Positions 1 through 6,104 of a stretch of DNA of 8,580 nucleotides are shown piece after piece. Source of the DNA: Gammaproteobacteria bacterium (GTDB taxonomy: Bacteria > Pseudomonadota > Gammaproteobacteria > Magnimaribacterales > Magnimaribacteraceae). The position numbers were made by a program, and so were the translations under genes. The first letter of the stretch is position 1; the number at the start of each line of letters is the position of its first letter. The notes below the pieces were generated by a model. It did not search any database. It worked only from the letters and a program-made list of their open reading frames with translations, and was not told the DNA's origin. The stretch is taken from contig PCBA01000001.1 of the NCBI GenBank assembly GCA_002730855.1, positions 1-8,580 of the forward strand, given 5' to 3'.

Positions 1-229
1 TAACGGTATTACTACCCGCGTATTGTCCAAAGACGACTAAATCGCCTTCTTTCACTGAAACGGCTTTTACTTCGCCGTTATCTAATGTCGTTCCTGGCCC
101 TACAGCAAGAACTTCTCCTTCCGAAGGCTTCTCTGCAGCAGAACCTGGAAGAACTATTCCACCTTCTGTGGTTTGCTCTTCATCAGTGCGTCTTACTAAA
201 ACTCGATCTCCCAATGGTCTAAATTTCAT
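1..229 (-). CDS. groES: Co-chaperonin GroES, 3' end cut by window edge
   Basis: GroES forms the heptameric lid of the GroEL folding chamber in the cytoplasm. The first 76 residues are present and the C-terminus lies beyond the left edge. The protein opens MKFRPLGDRVLVRR, the usual GroES start. The mobile loop at about residues 17-35 carries the hydrophobic tripeptide I25-V26-L27 that contacts GroEL. The later segments GEVLAVGPG and KEGDLVVFGQYAG are also typical. The ATG at 227-229 is preceded by GGAG (complement of 237-240) seven bases upstream, which fixes the start. groEL would be expected beyond the left edge but cannot be seen. Two promoters lie in the 160-bp gap to fxsA, so expression should be both basal and heat inducible. 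Identification is secure from the residues; complex and regulation follow from family knowledge. Confidence 0.97.
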   Translation of the reverse strand, partial: MKFRPLGDRVLVRRTDEEQTTEGGIVLPGSAAEKPSEGEVLAVGPGTTLDNGEVKAVSVKEGDLVVFGQYAGSNTV

Positions 230-283
230 CTGGTTTCTCCAAAATTATAATTTAACTTTACTTGTTTCTATAAAAGGGTCGTC

Positions 284-311
284 ATTCTAATAGAGAATTG
301 CAGCACGTCAA
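284..311 (-). promoter_or_regulatory. Sigma-70-type promoter of groES
   Basis: On the minus strand a -35 box TTGACG (306-311, 5/6 to consensus) is followed by a 16-bp spacer and a -10 box TAGAAT (284-289, 5/6 to consensus). Transcription would begin near position 277, giving a leader of about 48 nt before the groES ATG. It lies downstream of the heat-shock promoter and would supply basal groES transcription, as in E. coli groE where a housekeeping promoter accompanies the sigma-32 one. This is read from sequence only. Confidence 0.6.
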
Positions 312-347
312 TGCTCATTTCAATAACATTTCCCTCCAATAAAAACT

Positions 348-375
348 ATTTTGGGTTATTTTCTTATTTTTCAAG
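348..375 (-). promoter_or_regulatory. Sigma-32 heat-shock promoter of groES
   Basis: On the minus strand CTTGAA (370-375) is followed by 14 bp and then CCCAAAAT (348-355). This fits the RpoH pattern of CTTGAA, a 13-17 bp spacer and a CCCATNT-like -10 box. It starts 15 bp past the fxsA stop codon and points at groES, a classical heat-shock gene. Transcription would start near 341, giving a leader of about 110 nt. No CIRCE inverted repeat (the HrcA operator) was seen in this gap, which favours RpoH control. Confidence 0.75.
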
Positions 376-389
376 TCTAGATTTAATAT

Positions 390-812
390 TTATTTATGTT
401 TCTTATATTCGCCTTCTATCCAATCATCAGCTTTTGTATCGTTACGCCTTGAGAAAGAAGTAGTTATAAAGTTTTGTATAATCCAACCTAATATATAGGT
501 TCTTGTAATTGGGAGAATGCATAAAAAACCAATGATATCTGTAATAAAACCTGGTGTTAATAATAAAGCTCCACCTATTGCCAAGAAAATTCCACTTATC
601 ATCTCTTGGGCAGGCAATTGAGATTTCTCTAGCTTCTTTCTTGCATTAATTAAAGTTTGAAATCCTTGTAGTCTTAATAGTATGAGACCAATAAATGCTG
701 TCAATAATACTAGCAAGATAGTATTAAATGCTCCTACAAACCCTCCAACTTTTAGCAATACATACATCTCTAGTATTGGAAGGACTATAAATGTGGGCAA
801 TAAGTATTTCAT
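390..812 (-). CDS. fxsA: FxsA family membrane protein
   Basis: A 140-residue inner-membrane protein of the FxsA family. E. coli FxsA was named because its overproduction suppresses F-plasmid exclusion of phage T7; its normal role is unclear. Hydrophobic segments lie at about residues 3-20, 26-46 and 72-104. Family marks are E15 in the first segment, the LRLQG turn at 46-50, the PGFITDIIGF block at 87-96 ending in a proline at 101, and a soluble tail with GEY at 134-136. The ATG overlaps the stop of the upstream VanZ-like gene as ATGA, so the two are probably translationally coupled. groES follows downstream. fxsA also lies close to groES-groEL in E. coli, which supports the call and the gammaproteobacterial assignment. 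Confidence 0.92.
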   Translation of the reverse strand: MKYLLPTFIVLPILEMYVLLKVGGFVGAFNTILLVLLTAFIGLILLRLQGFQTLINARKKLEKSQLPAQEMISGIFLAIGGALLLTPGFITDIIGFLCILPITRTYILGWIIQNFITTSFSRRNDTKADDWIEGEYKKHK

Positions 813-1159
813 TTCTTTAAACCTAAAGATATATTTGGGGCAAAAAGTAAATAAACAAGTATTCCAATAAAATCAAAAACCCAATCTAAGAATTCAGCAG
901 ACCTTGTTGAAGTGAAGTATTGTGAGAATTCTATAAAAAATCCAAAGCCTATTAATAAAAAAATTAAAAAACCATGTTGTTTCAGTGGTCTGCGAGTACA
1001 TACGTCTAAAATAAAGGTTAATAATATAAAAATTAAAAAGTGAAGAATTTTATCTAAAAAAGGAAAAGAAGGCGGGTTTCCAGAAGAAGGGGTAATAGCA
1101 AGTATATAGATAAACACCACCATCAAAATAAAGAAAGACCTATAAAATAAAAGTTGCAT
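809..1159 (-). CDS. VanZ-like family membrane protein
   Basis: A small (116-residue) VanZ-like protein with about four hydrophobic segments: residues 8-22, 38-52, 63-77 and 93-107. The conserved polar positions of the family are visible: DKILH at 36-40 at the mouth of the second segment, E77 and Q80 in the IEFSQ stretch, R86, and a D92-W-V-x-D motif followed by FIG. VanZ is named for an accessory teicoplanin-resistance gene, but most family members like this short stand-alone form have no known function and should not be read as resistance genes. The start codon overlaps the ampG stop by one base (TAATG) and the end overlaps fxsA by four bases, so it sits inside a tight operon. There is no strong ribosome binding site, consistent with translational coupling. 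Confidence 0.85.
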   Translation of the reverse strand: MQLLFYRSFFILMVVFIYILAITPSSGNPPSFPFLDKILHFLIFILLTFILDVCTRRPLKQHGFLIFLLIGFGFFIEFSQYFTSTRSAEFLDWVFDFIGILVYLLFAPNISLGLKK

Positions 1160-2424
1160 TAATTAATCTTCTGTAATTTTAAGCAGAGGTATATTGCGGG
1201 AATACCCATTAAACTTGCGAATATAAAGAAATTAAAGAACCCATAAGAATCTACCAAAATTCCTGAAGTAGAGGCTATTAATTTTCCAGGTATAACTGCC
1301 AATGAAAATAGCAATGCGTACTGCGTCGCGGTGAAGTTTCGATTAGTCAGAGAAGATAAATATGCAATTAAAGCTGTTCCAGCTAAACCCTGACTCAAAT
1401 TATCTACAGAAATAGTCACTGTCAGAAAAGCTATACTATGCCCAACCAAATCTAGGCCTGCGAAGAAAAGATTAGTAATAGCAACCAGGATAGCCCCTAT
1501 CAGCATAGTTCTCATTATTGAGAACTTGTAAATTAGTAACCCGCCCAAAAAGGCCCCTGACATAGTAATAATGATTCCAAATGCATTGGTTATGATTGCA
1601 ACTTCTTCCTTACTAAAACCAGTCTCTCTATAGAAAGGCATGGCCATAGGCCCTAAAATTAAGTCACTGAACCTATACGTAATTACTAATAAAAGTATTA
1701 ATAATATTTGATCTTTAAGTCTATTAAAGATCTCTAAAAAAGGTCCTACATAAGAAGAAAAGATCCATGTTAAAGGCTTAACAGTTAATGGCAGATAGGG
1801 GTCTTCTTCTCTATCGGGTTCAGGAACTTTGATAATGCAGGTTGTTAAAACTAAAAGCATTAAGAAAGCAGAAAAGAAATAGGCAGAAGACCAGTCAAAA
1901 AGGCTAGCTATAAAGAAAGTAGCAACTTGCGAAACTAGAAAAGCTATCCTCCACCCTGCTTGATACATTGCCGTAGCTTCTCCCAATTCTTTTTCTTCAA
2001 CTAACTCAATTCTCATAGCGTCTATACAAATATCTTGGGTTGCTGAAAAGAAAGCTACTAAGAGAGCAAACAAAACCAAAATACTCAATGAATCTTTGGG
2101 GTCAGTTACTGCCATTCCAATTAAGGCAACTGAAACAACGAACTGGGTAGAAAGTAACCATGATTTTCTTTGGCCAAGAGACTTGGATAATAAAGGGATC
2201 TTCATTCGATCAATAAATGGCGACCACACAACCTTCATTGGGTAAGTAAGAGTTATAAGGGAAAGCAAACCTATAGAGCTTCTACTAATTTCTTCTTCAG
2301 ATAACCAAAAATTTAGAGGGTCAATTAACATTCCAAAAGGTAATCCAGAAGAAAATCCTAAGAAAAGAACTACAAAGAGTCTCGGCTGAAGATATGCTGA
2401 GAAGGATTCTTTCCAAGAAGTCAT
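1159..2424 (-). CDS. ampG: AmpG-type muropeptide permease (MFS)
   Basis: A 421-residue major facilitator transporter of the AmpG family. AmpG carries GlcNAc-1,6-anhydroMurNAc peptides released during wall turnover from periplasm to cytoplasm for recycling. Family marks include GFSSGLPFGML (23-33), a short TYPMKVVWSPFIDR stretch (60-73), a GQRKSWLLSTQ loop (84-94) and the diagnostic SATQDICIDAMRIE block (127-140). Around twelve hydrophobic segments are apparent. E. coli AmpG is about 490 residues, so this form is shorter and ends soon after its last membrane segment. The ATG lies 2 bp after the yajQ stop with AGAGA upstream, and the stop overlaps the VanZ-like gene. Cytoplasmic AmpD, encoded at 5547-6089, acts on the imported substrate. 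Confidence 0.93.
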   Translation of the reverse strand: MTSWKESFSAYLQPRLFVVLFLGFSSGLPFGMLIDPLNFWLSEEEISRSSIGLLSLITLTYPMKVVWSPFIDRMKIPLLSKSLGQRKSWLLSTQFVVSVALIGMAVTDPKDSLSILVLFALLVAFFSATQDICIDAMRIELVEEKELGEATAMYQAGWRIAFLVSQVATFFIASLFDWSSAYFFSAFLMLLVLTTCIIKVPEPDREEDPYLPLTVKPLTWIFSSYVGPFLEIFNRLKDQILLILLLVITYRFSDLILGPMAMPFYRETGFSKEEVAIITNAFGIIITMSGAFLGGLLIYKFSIMRTMLIGAILVAITNLFFAGLDLVGHSIAFLTVTISVDNLSQGLAGTALIAYLSSLTNRNFTATQYALLFSLAVIPGKLIASTSGILVDSYGFFNFFIFASLMGIPAIYLCLKLQKIN

Positions 2425-2426
2425 GA

Positions 2427-2909
2427 TCAGTCTCTAAAGTTTACGTATTGCAATGGAACAGGATAATTCTGATCCTTGACGAGTTGAATGATTTGCTGGA
2501 GATCGTCACGTTTCTTTCCGGTGATCCTAATACTATCTCCTTGAATAGCAGCTTGAACCTTAGATTTAGATTGTTTTATTAAGGTTGTAATCTTCTTGGC
2601 TAATTCTTTATCTATACCTTCTTGTAGATTCATGACCTGTGTGGCTGATCCTGTAGATATTTCTACCTCTTCCGATCTTAAGCTTTTTAAATCTACCCCT
2701 CGTTTGGCAAGAGATTCTTTAAGAATAGGCAACATTTGATGAATCTGGAATTCTTCTTTAGCGCAGAGCGTGATTGTATCTTCAGCGAGAGAAAACTCAG
2801 CACCCGTTCCTTTAAAATCAAACCTATTCTGTAAAATCCTATTTGCTTGATCTACTGAATTTGTTATTTCATGGTGATCTAATTCAGATTTAATATCAAA
2901 AGAAGCCAT
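2427..2909 (-). CDS. yajQ: YajQ family nucleotide-binding protein
   Basis: A 160-residue cytoplasmic protein spanning the full usual YajQ length. It begins MASFDIKSELD and has the DQANRILQNRFDFKGTG stretch (20-36) near the N-terminus and the closing PLQYVNFRD that ends nearly all members. The family folds as two ferredoxin-like domains. Members bind nucleic acid or nucleotides, and a Xanthomonas member has been reported to bind cyclic di-GMP; what this one does cannot be read from sequence. The ATG is preceded by GAGGT (2917-2921 on the complement) seven bases upstream, a good ribosome binding site. It is the first gene of the minus-strand operon with ampG, the VanZ-like gene and fxsA, and is divergent from btuB across 289 bp. 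No convincing yajQ promoter could be defined. Confidence 0.96.
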   Translation of the reverse strand: MASFDIKSELDHHEITNSVDQANRILQNRFDFKGTGAEFSLAEDTITLCAKEEFQIHQMLPILKESLAKRGVDLKSLRSEEVEISTGSATQVMNLQEGIDKELAKKITTLIKQSKSKVQAAIQGDSIRITGKKRDDLQQIIQLVKDQNYPVPLQYVNFRD

Positions 2910-2991
2910 TGTCTTTACCTCATTAATGTATGTCTCTTTAGTTTAGTAGCTACAGGCTAGCAAAAAAAGATTTTTATTGTCTTTAAGAATG

Positions 2992-2997
2992 TATCAT
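2992..2997 (+). promoter_or_regulatory. Candidate -10 box for the B12 operon
   Basis: TATCAT on the plus strand (5/6 to TATAAT) would place the transcript start near 3004, exactly where the cobalamin aptamer begins to pair. The -35 region is poor: ATTTTT at 2970-2975 gives a 16-bp spacer but only partial match to TTGACA. The position makes it the best candidate, but the weak -35 keeps this tentative. The rest of the gap (2910-2991) holds the yajQ ribosome binding site, an 8-bp palindrome GTAGCTAC at 2946-2953 and an A/T run, with nothing else recognisable. Confidence 0.45.
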
Positions 2998-3004
2998 ACT
3001 CAAA

Positions 3005-3163
3005 TTGGTGCTTTTGTTTAAAAGTTAAACGGGAAACTGGTGAATATAATTAATCCAGTGCTGCCCTCGCAACGGTAAATAGAAGGATTATATGCATATG
3101 CCACTGAGAGATTGGGAAGGCGCTATTAATCATTAACTCTTCTTAAGCCCGGATACCGGCCAA
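3005..3163 (+). ncRNA. Cobalamin riboswitch
   Basis: A B12-sensing leader RNA directly upstream of btuB. The conserved blocks appear in order: GGTGC (3007-3011), ACGGGAAACTGGTG (3029-3042), TAATCC (3050-3055) paired with GGATTA (3085-3090), CTGCCCTCGCAACGGTAA (3061-3078), GCCACTG (3100-3106), TTGGGAAGG (3112-3120), and the B12 box AGCCCGGATACCGGCC (3146-3161). The ends are set by a closing helix of TTGGT (3005-3009) with GCCAA (3159-3163), one pair being G-U. No GC-rich hairpin with a U tract follows before the ATG at 3199, so control is more likely on translation than by intrinsic termination. High intracellular cobalamin should lower expression of btuB and the adenosyltransferase gene. Confidence 0.95.
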
Positions 3164-3192
3164 AATTTAAAATAACATTAATTACGAAGGGT
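3136..3192 (+). promoter_or_regulatory. Candidate RBS-sequestering helix of the riboswitch
   Basis: The btuB ribosome binding site GAAGGGT (3186-3192) can form a 7-bp helix with ACTCTTC (3136-3142), which lies just before the B12 box; six pairs are Watson-Crick and one is G-U. AAGGG is 7 nt from the ATG at 3199. Such pairing could hide the site from the ribosome in one riboswitch state. This is inference from complementarity alone; which ligand state would favour the helix is not clear. Confidence 0.35.
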
Positions 3193-3198
3193 AATTTT

Positions 3199-4998
3199 AT
3201 GAAATTAATAAACTTTTGTTTATTCGCGCTCTTATTTACATTCTATTTATACTCTGAAGAAAGTGTTTATGATGAAATCGTTACGGTAGCTTCAATAACG
3301 CCCTTAAAAGATCAAAACATTGCTTCCTCAGTAGATGTTATAAATAATGATCTTCTTGAATTGCAGAGCACTCTAGAGATATCTAAGTTATTAAGAAATA
3401 ATTTTGCCCTTGATATAAGTACAAATGGAGGTATGGGCCAATTAGCTTCAGTTTTTCTTAGAGGACACAATAGTAATCAAACCCTGGTAAAGATAAACGG
3501 TATAAAAATAAATCCGAACACTGCAGGAGGTGCCTCATTTTATAACCTAGATGCTGATTTAGTTTCTAGGATAGAAGTGGGTTATGGTGCTCTTTCGGCT
3601 GTACACGGATCAGAAGCAATGGGTGGAGTTATAAACATATCTACCAGTGATTACACAGAAACAAGCTCTTTTCAAGTAGGCTTGTCTTTTGGGCCTGATG
3701 AATTTAAAAAAAGAACTATTAAGACCAATGGCAAGAATGAAGCACTATCTTATGGAATAGCTCACTCAACGAATGAAACTAATGGTTACCCAGTTCTGAG
3801 CAACTCTAATCTAGATAGAGGTTATGAAAATAAGAGCTCGATTGCTGATATTTCATTTGAAAAAGATGACCTTGAGTATTCCTTTTCTGCTTGGGACGCC
3901 GAAGGTTATGTTGAATATTTGCTCTTTGGTCAACCAGTTTCTCAAGATTTTGAAAACAACGCCTATGGTAGTGAAATAAAATTTAACCTTAATAACTATT
4001 ATTTTTTGAAAGCAAATATAAATTCATCAAAAGACCTTATCAGGCAAAATGAACTTAATTATCTAGAAGCCATTGACTACACTCAAACAAAAAGAAACTT
4101 TCTAGAGATTTCTGCTAATAAACTATATAAATCTAAGGATCAATATTCTTATAGCTTAGGTTGGTCAAAGGAAAATGAAGATGTTGGCTATTCAAGCCAT
4201 GGAATATCTTATAAAGCAGAACTAGAAACAACATCAATTTTTGGATCATTAGGACTTATTCCTAACGAAACTCAATCCTTCCTTGTTTTATTAAGGAGAT
4301 CAGATCATAAAAGTTATGGAAATCAGCTAATCTGGAATATTAATTTTATTCAAAACCTTGAGTGGGGCTGGGATTTAAAACTATCCAAGGGAAAGGCCTT
4401 TAGATCTCCAAATAGTTCTGAGTTATATGGCTTTGGATCAAATATAGATCTGAAACCTGAAACATCTAACTCTTACGAAATTGGTCTAAATAAGAGGTTT
4501 CATGAAAGAGATTTAAGTTTTGTATATTTCAATAACGACACTAATAATCTTATTAACTTTGATTACATAGATTACATTTTAAAGAATACAGCTAAATCAA
4601 AGAATTCAGGATTTGAGTTACGCGTTAAGTGGTTAAATACACTCCTAAATGGAAATCTAGTATTAAGAACTCAAAATCCAACCAATCAAGATAAAGAGCG
4701 CCTATTAAGAAGATCTAAGAATTCTATAAGTTTTAATTTCAATAAAAGTATTCATAAATACAGAGTAAATATAAACGTATCAGCATTTGATGATAGGGTT
4801 GATTTTGGAAAGGTAAATCTCCCAGGATATGTATTATTTAATCTTGGAATTTATAGACAGATTAAAGAAGACTTAAGTCTTTCAATCAGATTGGAGAATC
4901 TTTTCGATAAAGAATATTTTACAGCCGCCACTACAAACGCTTATTATCTTAATCAAGACAGGTCCTTCTGGATAAAATTAAATTACAAGCTCAGGTGA
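3199..4998 (+). CDS. btuB: TonB-dependent vitamin B12 outer-membrane receptor BtuB
   Basis: An outer-membrane beta-barrel that takes up cobalamin using energy from TonB. At 599 residues it is close to E. coli BtuB (614). A signal peptide occupies about residues 1-19, with likely cleavage near YS-EE. A TonB-box-like DEIVTVAS (25-32) follows. The plug domain runs to about 150 and shows NGGMGQLASVFLRGHNSNQT, then KINGIKIN, then RIEVGYGALSAVHGSEAMGG followed by VINI, all typical of BtuB-like receptors. The remainder is an aromatic-rich barrel ending with RLENLFDKEY and a final strand finishing NYKLR. Substrate assignment rests on the upstream cobalamin riboswitch and downstream adenosyltransferase as well as on similarity. 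The ATG is preceded by AAGGG seven bases upstream. No btuF, btuC or btuD gene is in view. Confidence 0.94.
   Translation: MKLINFCLFALLFTFYLYSEESVYDEIVTVASITPLKDQNIASSVDVINNDLLELQSTLEISKLLRNNFALDISTNGGMGQLASVFLRGHNSNQTLVKINGIKINPNTAGGASFYNLDADLVSRIEVGYGALSAVHGSEAMGGVINISTSDYTETSSFQVGLSFGPDEFKKRTIKTNGKNEALSYGIAHSTNETNGYPVLSNSNLDRGYENKSSIADISFEKDDLEYSFSAWDAEGYVEYLLFGQPVSQDFENNAYGSEIKFNLNNYYFLKANINSSKDLIRQNELNYLEAIDYTQTKRNFLEISANKLYKSKDQYSYSLGWSKENEDVGYSSHGISYKAELETTSIFGSLGLIPNETQSFLVLLRRSDHKSYGNQLIWNINFIQNLEWGWDLKLSKGKAFRSPNSSELYGFGSNIDLKPETSNSYEIGLNKRFHERDLSFVYFNNDTNNLINFDYIDYILKNTAKSKNSGFELRVKWLNTLLNGNLVLRTQNPTNQDKERLLRRSKNSISFNFNKSIHKYRVNINVSAFDDRVDFGKVNLPGYVLFNLGIYRQIKEDLSLSIRLENLFDKEYFTAATTNAYYLNQDRSFWIKLNYKLR
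4993..4998 (+). promoter_or_regulatory. Ribosome binding site that fixes a TTG start
   Basis: AGGTGA is a near-consensus Shine-Dalgarno sequence and contains the TGA stop of btuB (4996-4998). It lies six bases before the TTG at 5005. It supports use of TTG rather than the internal ATG 57 bp further on, and suggests translational coupling to btuB. Confidence 0.75.
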
Positions 4999-5004
4999 TA
5001 GATC

Positions 5005-5550
5005 TTGAAGAAAAGAATAACTAAAGTTACAACAAAAACTGGAGATGGAGGTACTACTGGAATGGCTGATGGTACTAGAAAAATTAAATCTCATAACATC
5101 ATTAATGCTATTGGCGATATAGATGAACTTAATTCTTGGATAGGCAAATTAATTTCCTTAGAAGAGACAAAAACAGATAGATTTATATTACATGATATTC
5201 AGCATTGTTTATTTGCCATAGGTGGTTCCTTATCTTTGGGGTCTGAAGGAGACATATCTGAAGATGACATAGATGCTATAGAGATTCCGTTAAATGCATA
5301 TAACTCAGAATTAACAGAACTCACAAATTTTATTTTACCAGGAGGTCATCAAAGTGCAGCCGATATACATATCGCTAGAGCTGTATGCAGAAGATGCGAA
5401 AGATCAATGGTTAAATTAAAAAAATCCAATGCCGTAGATAAAAGAAGTTTGGTTTATATAAACAGGTTGTCAGATTTCCTATTCGTTCTAGCTAGAAAAG
5501 TTAACCTTAGAGAAGGTGTAAAAGAAATTTCTTGGAATCAGAAAAATTAA
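5005..5550 (+). CDS. pduO: PduO-type ATP:cob(I)alamin adenosyltransferase
   Basis: Transfers the adenosyl group of ATP to reduced corrinoid, making adenosylcobalamin. The 181-residue protein has the PduO/MMAB-family ATP loop TKTGDGGTTGMADG (10-23), GDIDELNSWIG (37-47), PGG (112-114), the ARAVCRRCERS helix (124-134) and NRLSDFLFVLAR (153-164). It is not the P-loop CobA/BtuR type. The start is TTG: the next in-frame ATG is residue 20, inside the ATP loop, so starting there would destroy the active site. AGGTGA (4993-4998), overlapping the btuB stop, is six bases upstream and serves as ribosome binding site. Only 6 bp separate it from btuB, so both should be cotranscribed under the riboswitch, whose likely ligand is this enzyme's product. 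The stop codon overlaps that of ampD on the other strand. Confidence 0.94.
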   Translation: MKKRITKVTTKTGDGGTTGMADGTRKIKSHNIINAIGDIDELNSWIGKLISLEETKTDRFILHDIQHCLFAIGGSLSLGSEGDISEDDIDAIEIPLNAYNSELTELTNFILPGGHQSAADIHIARAVCRRCERSMVKLKKSNAVDKRSLVYINRLSDFLFVLARKVNLREGVKEISWNQKN

Positions 5551-6089
5551 GGCAGAGAAGACTTATATAAATCCCAATCAAAAGAATCTCCGGGGTCCGT
5601 TTTTCTAACAGGGGCGATGTCTCTATGTCCAACAATATTATCTACACCAATTTCAGGATAAGCTTCCATAAGTGCTTTAGTTACTTCTATCAAAGTCTTG
5701 TATTGGTTAGATGAGTACTCCAAATCATCAGTTCCCTCTAGTTCAATGCCTATTGAAAATTCATTGCAGTTCTCTTTTCCATTAAATTTAGAAACGCCTG
5801 CGTGCCATGCAGATTTGTCAAAGGGCACAAATTGGGTTAATTGCCCTTCCCTATCTATAAAAAGATGACAGGAAACTTTCATTTCATGTATTTCTTTAAA
5901 ATAAGGGTCTACTTTTGGATCTAGTCGATTAGTAAAAAATTGCTCAACATAATTGTTGCTGAATTCACCGGGCGGAAGGCTGATATTATGAATGACTAAT
6001 AAAGAGATCTCTCCATCTCTTCTATCCGAGAAGTTTGGAGAGTCGCATATTTTTGCACTCTCCAATCTCTGCTGTTTATTTATTTTCAA
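5547..6089 (-). CDS. ampD: 1,6-anhydro-N-acetylmuramyl-L-alanine amidase AmpD
   Basis: A cytoplasmic zinc amidase that removes the stem peptide from anhydro-muropeptides imported by AmpG. The 180-residue protein matches AmpD throughout: VIHNISLPPGEF (32-43), VPFDKSAWHAGVS (88-100), FSIGIELEGTD (111-121) and GHRDIAPVRKTDPG (154-167). The expected zinc ligands are H34, H155 and D165, with E116 and K163 matching catalytic positions; nothing is missing. The start is TTG at 6087-6089, as an in-frame TAA lies just upstream and the next methionine is residue 70. Starting here puts the first zinc histidine at 34, as in E. coli. No clear ribosome binding site is visible, so coupling to the EF-hand gene 15 bp upstream is plausible. 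In many bacteria, AmpD loss raises AmpC beta-lactamase, but no ampC or ampR is in view. Confidence 0.95.
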   Translation of the reverse strand: MKINKQQRLESAKICDSPNFSDRRDGEISLLVIHNISLPPGEFSNNYVEQFFTNRLDPKVDPYFKEIHEMKVSCHLFIDREGQLTQFVPFDKSAWHAGVSKFNGKENCNEFSIGIELEGTDDLEYSSNQYKTLIEVTKALMEAYPEIGVDNIVGHRDIAPVRKTDPGDSFDWDLYKSSLP

Positions 6090-6104
6090 TAAAACCGAAT
6101 AAGG

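Noticed and set aside
230..389. A CIRCE/HrcA operator before groES.
   Set aside because: No TTAGCACTC-N9-GAGTGCTAA-like inverted repeat is present; the heat-shock signal here is of the sigma-32 type.
682..870. A 62-codon open frame on the plus strand.
   Set aside because: It lies antisense over fxsA and the end of the VanZ-like gene, both of which are recognisable families; the frame has no recognisable features and is a shadow.
809..1159. Calling the VanZ-like gene an antibiotic-resistance determinant.
   Set aside because: Short stand-alone VanZ-like proteins are widespread with no known resistance role, and no other vancomycin-resistance genes are nearby.
2946..2975. Palindrome GTAGCTAC and the following A/T run as an operator or intrinsic terminator between yajQ and btuB.
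   Set aside because: The palindrome is only 8 bp with no loop, and no stable GC stem adjoins a U tract; it is no better than chance in AT-rich DNA.
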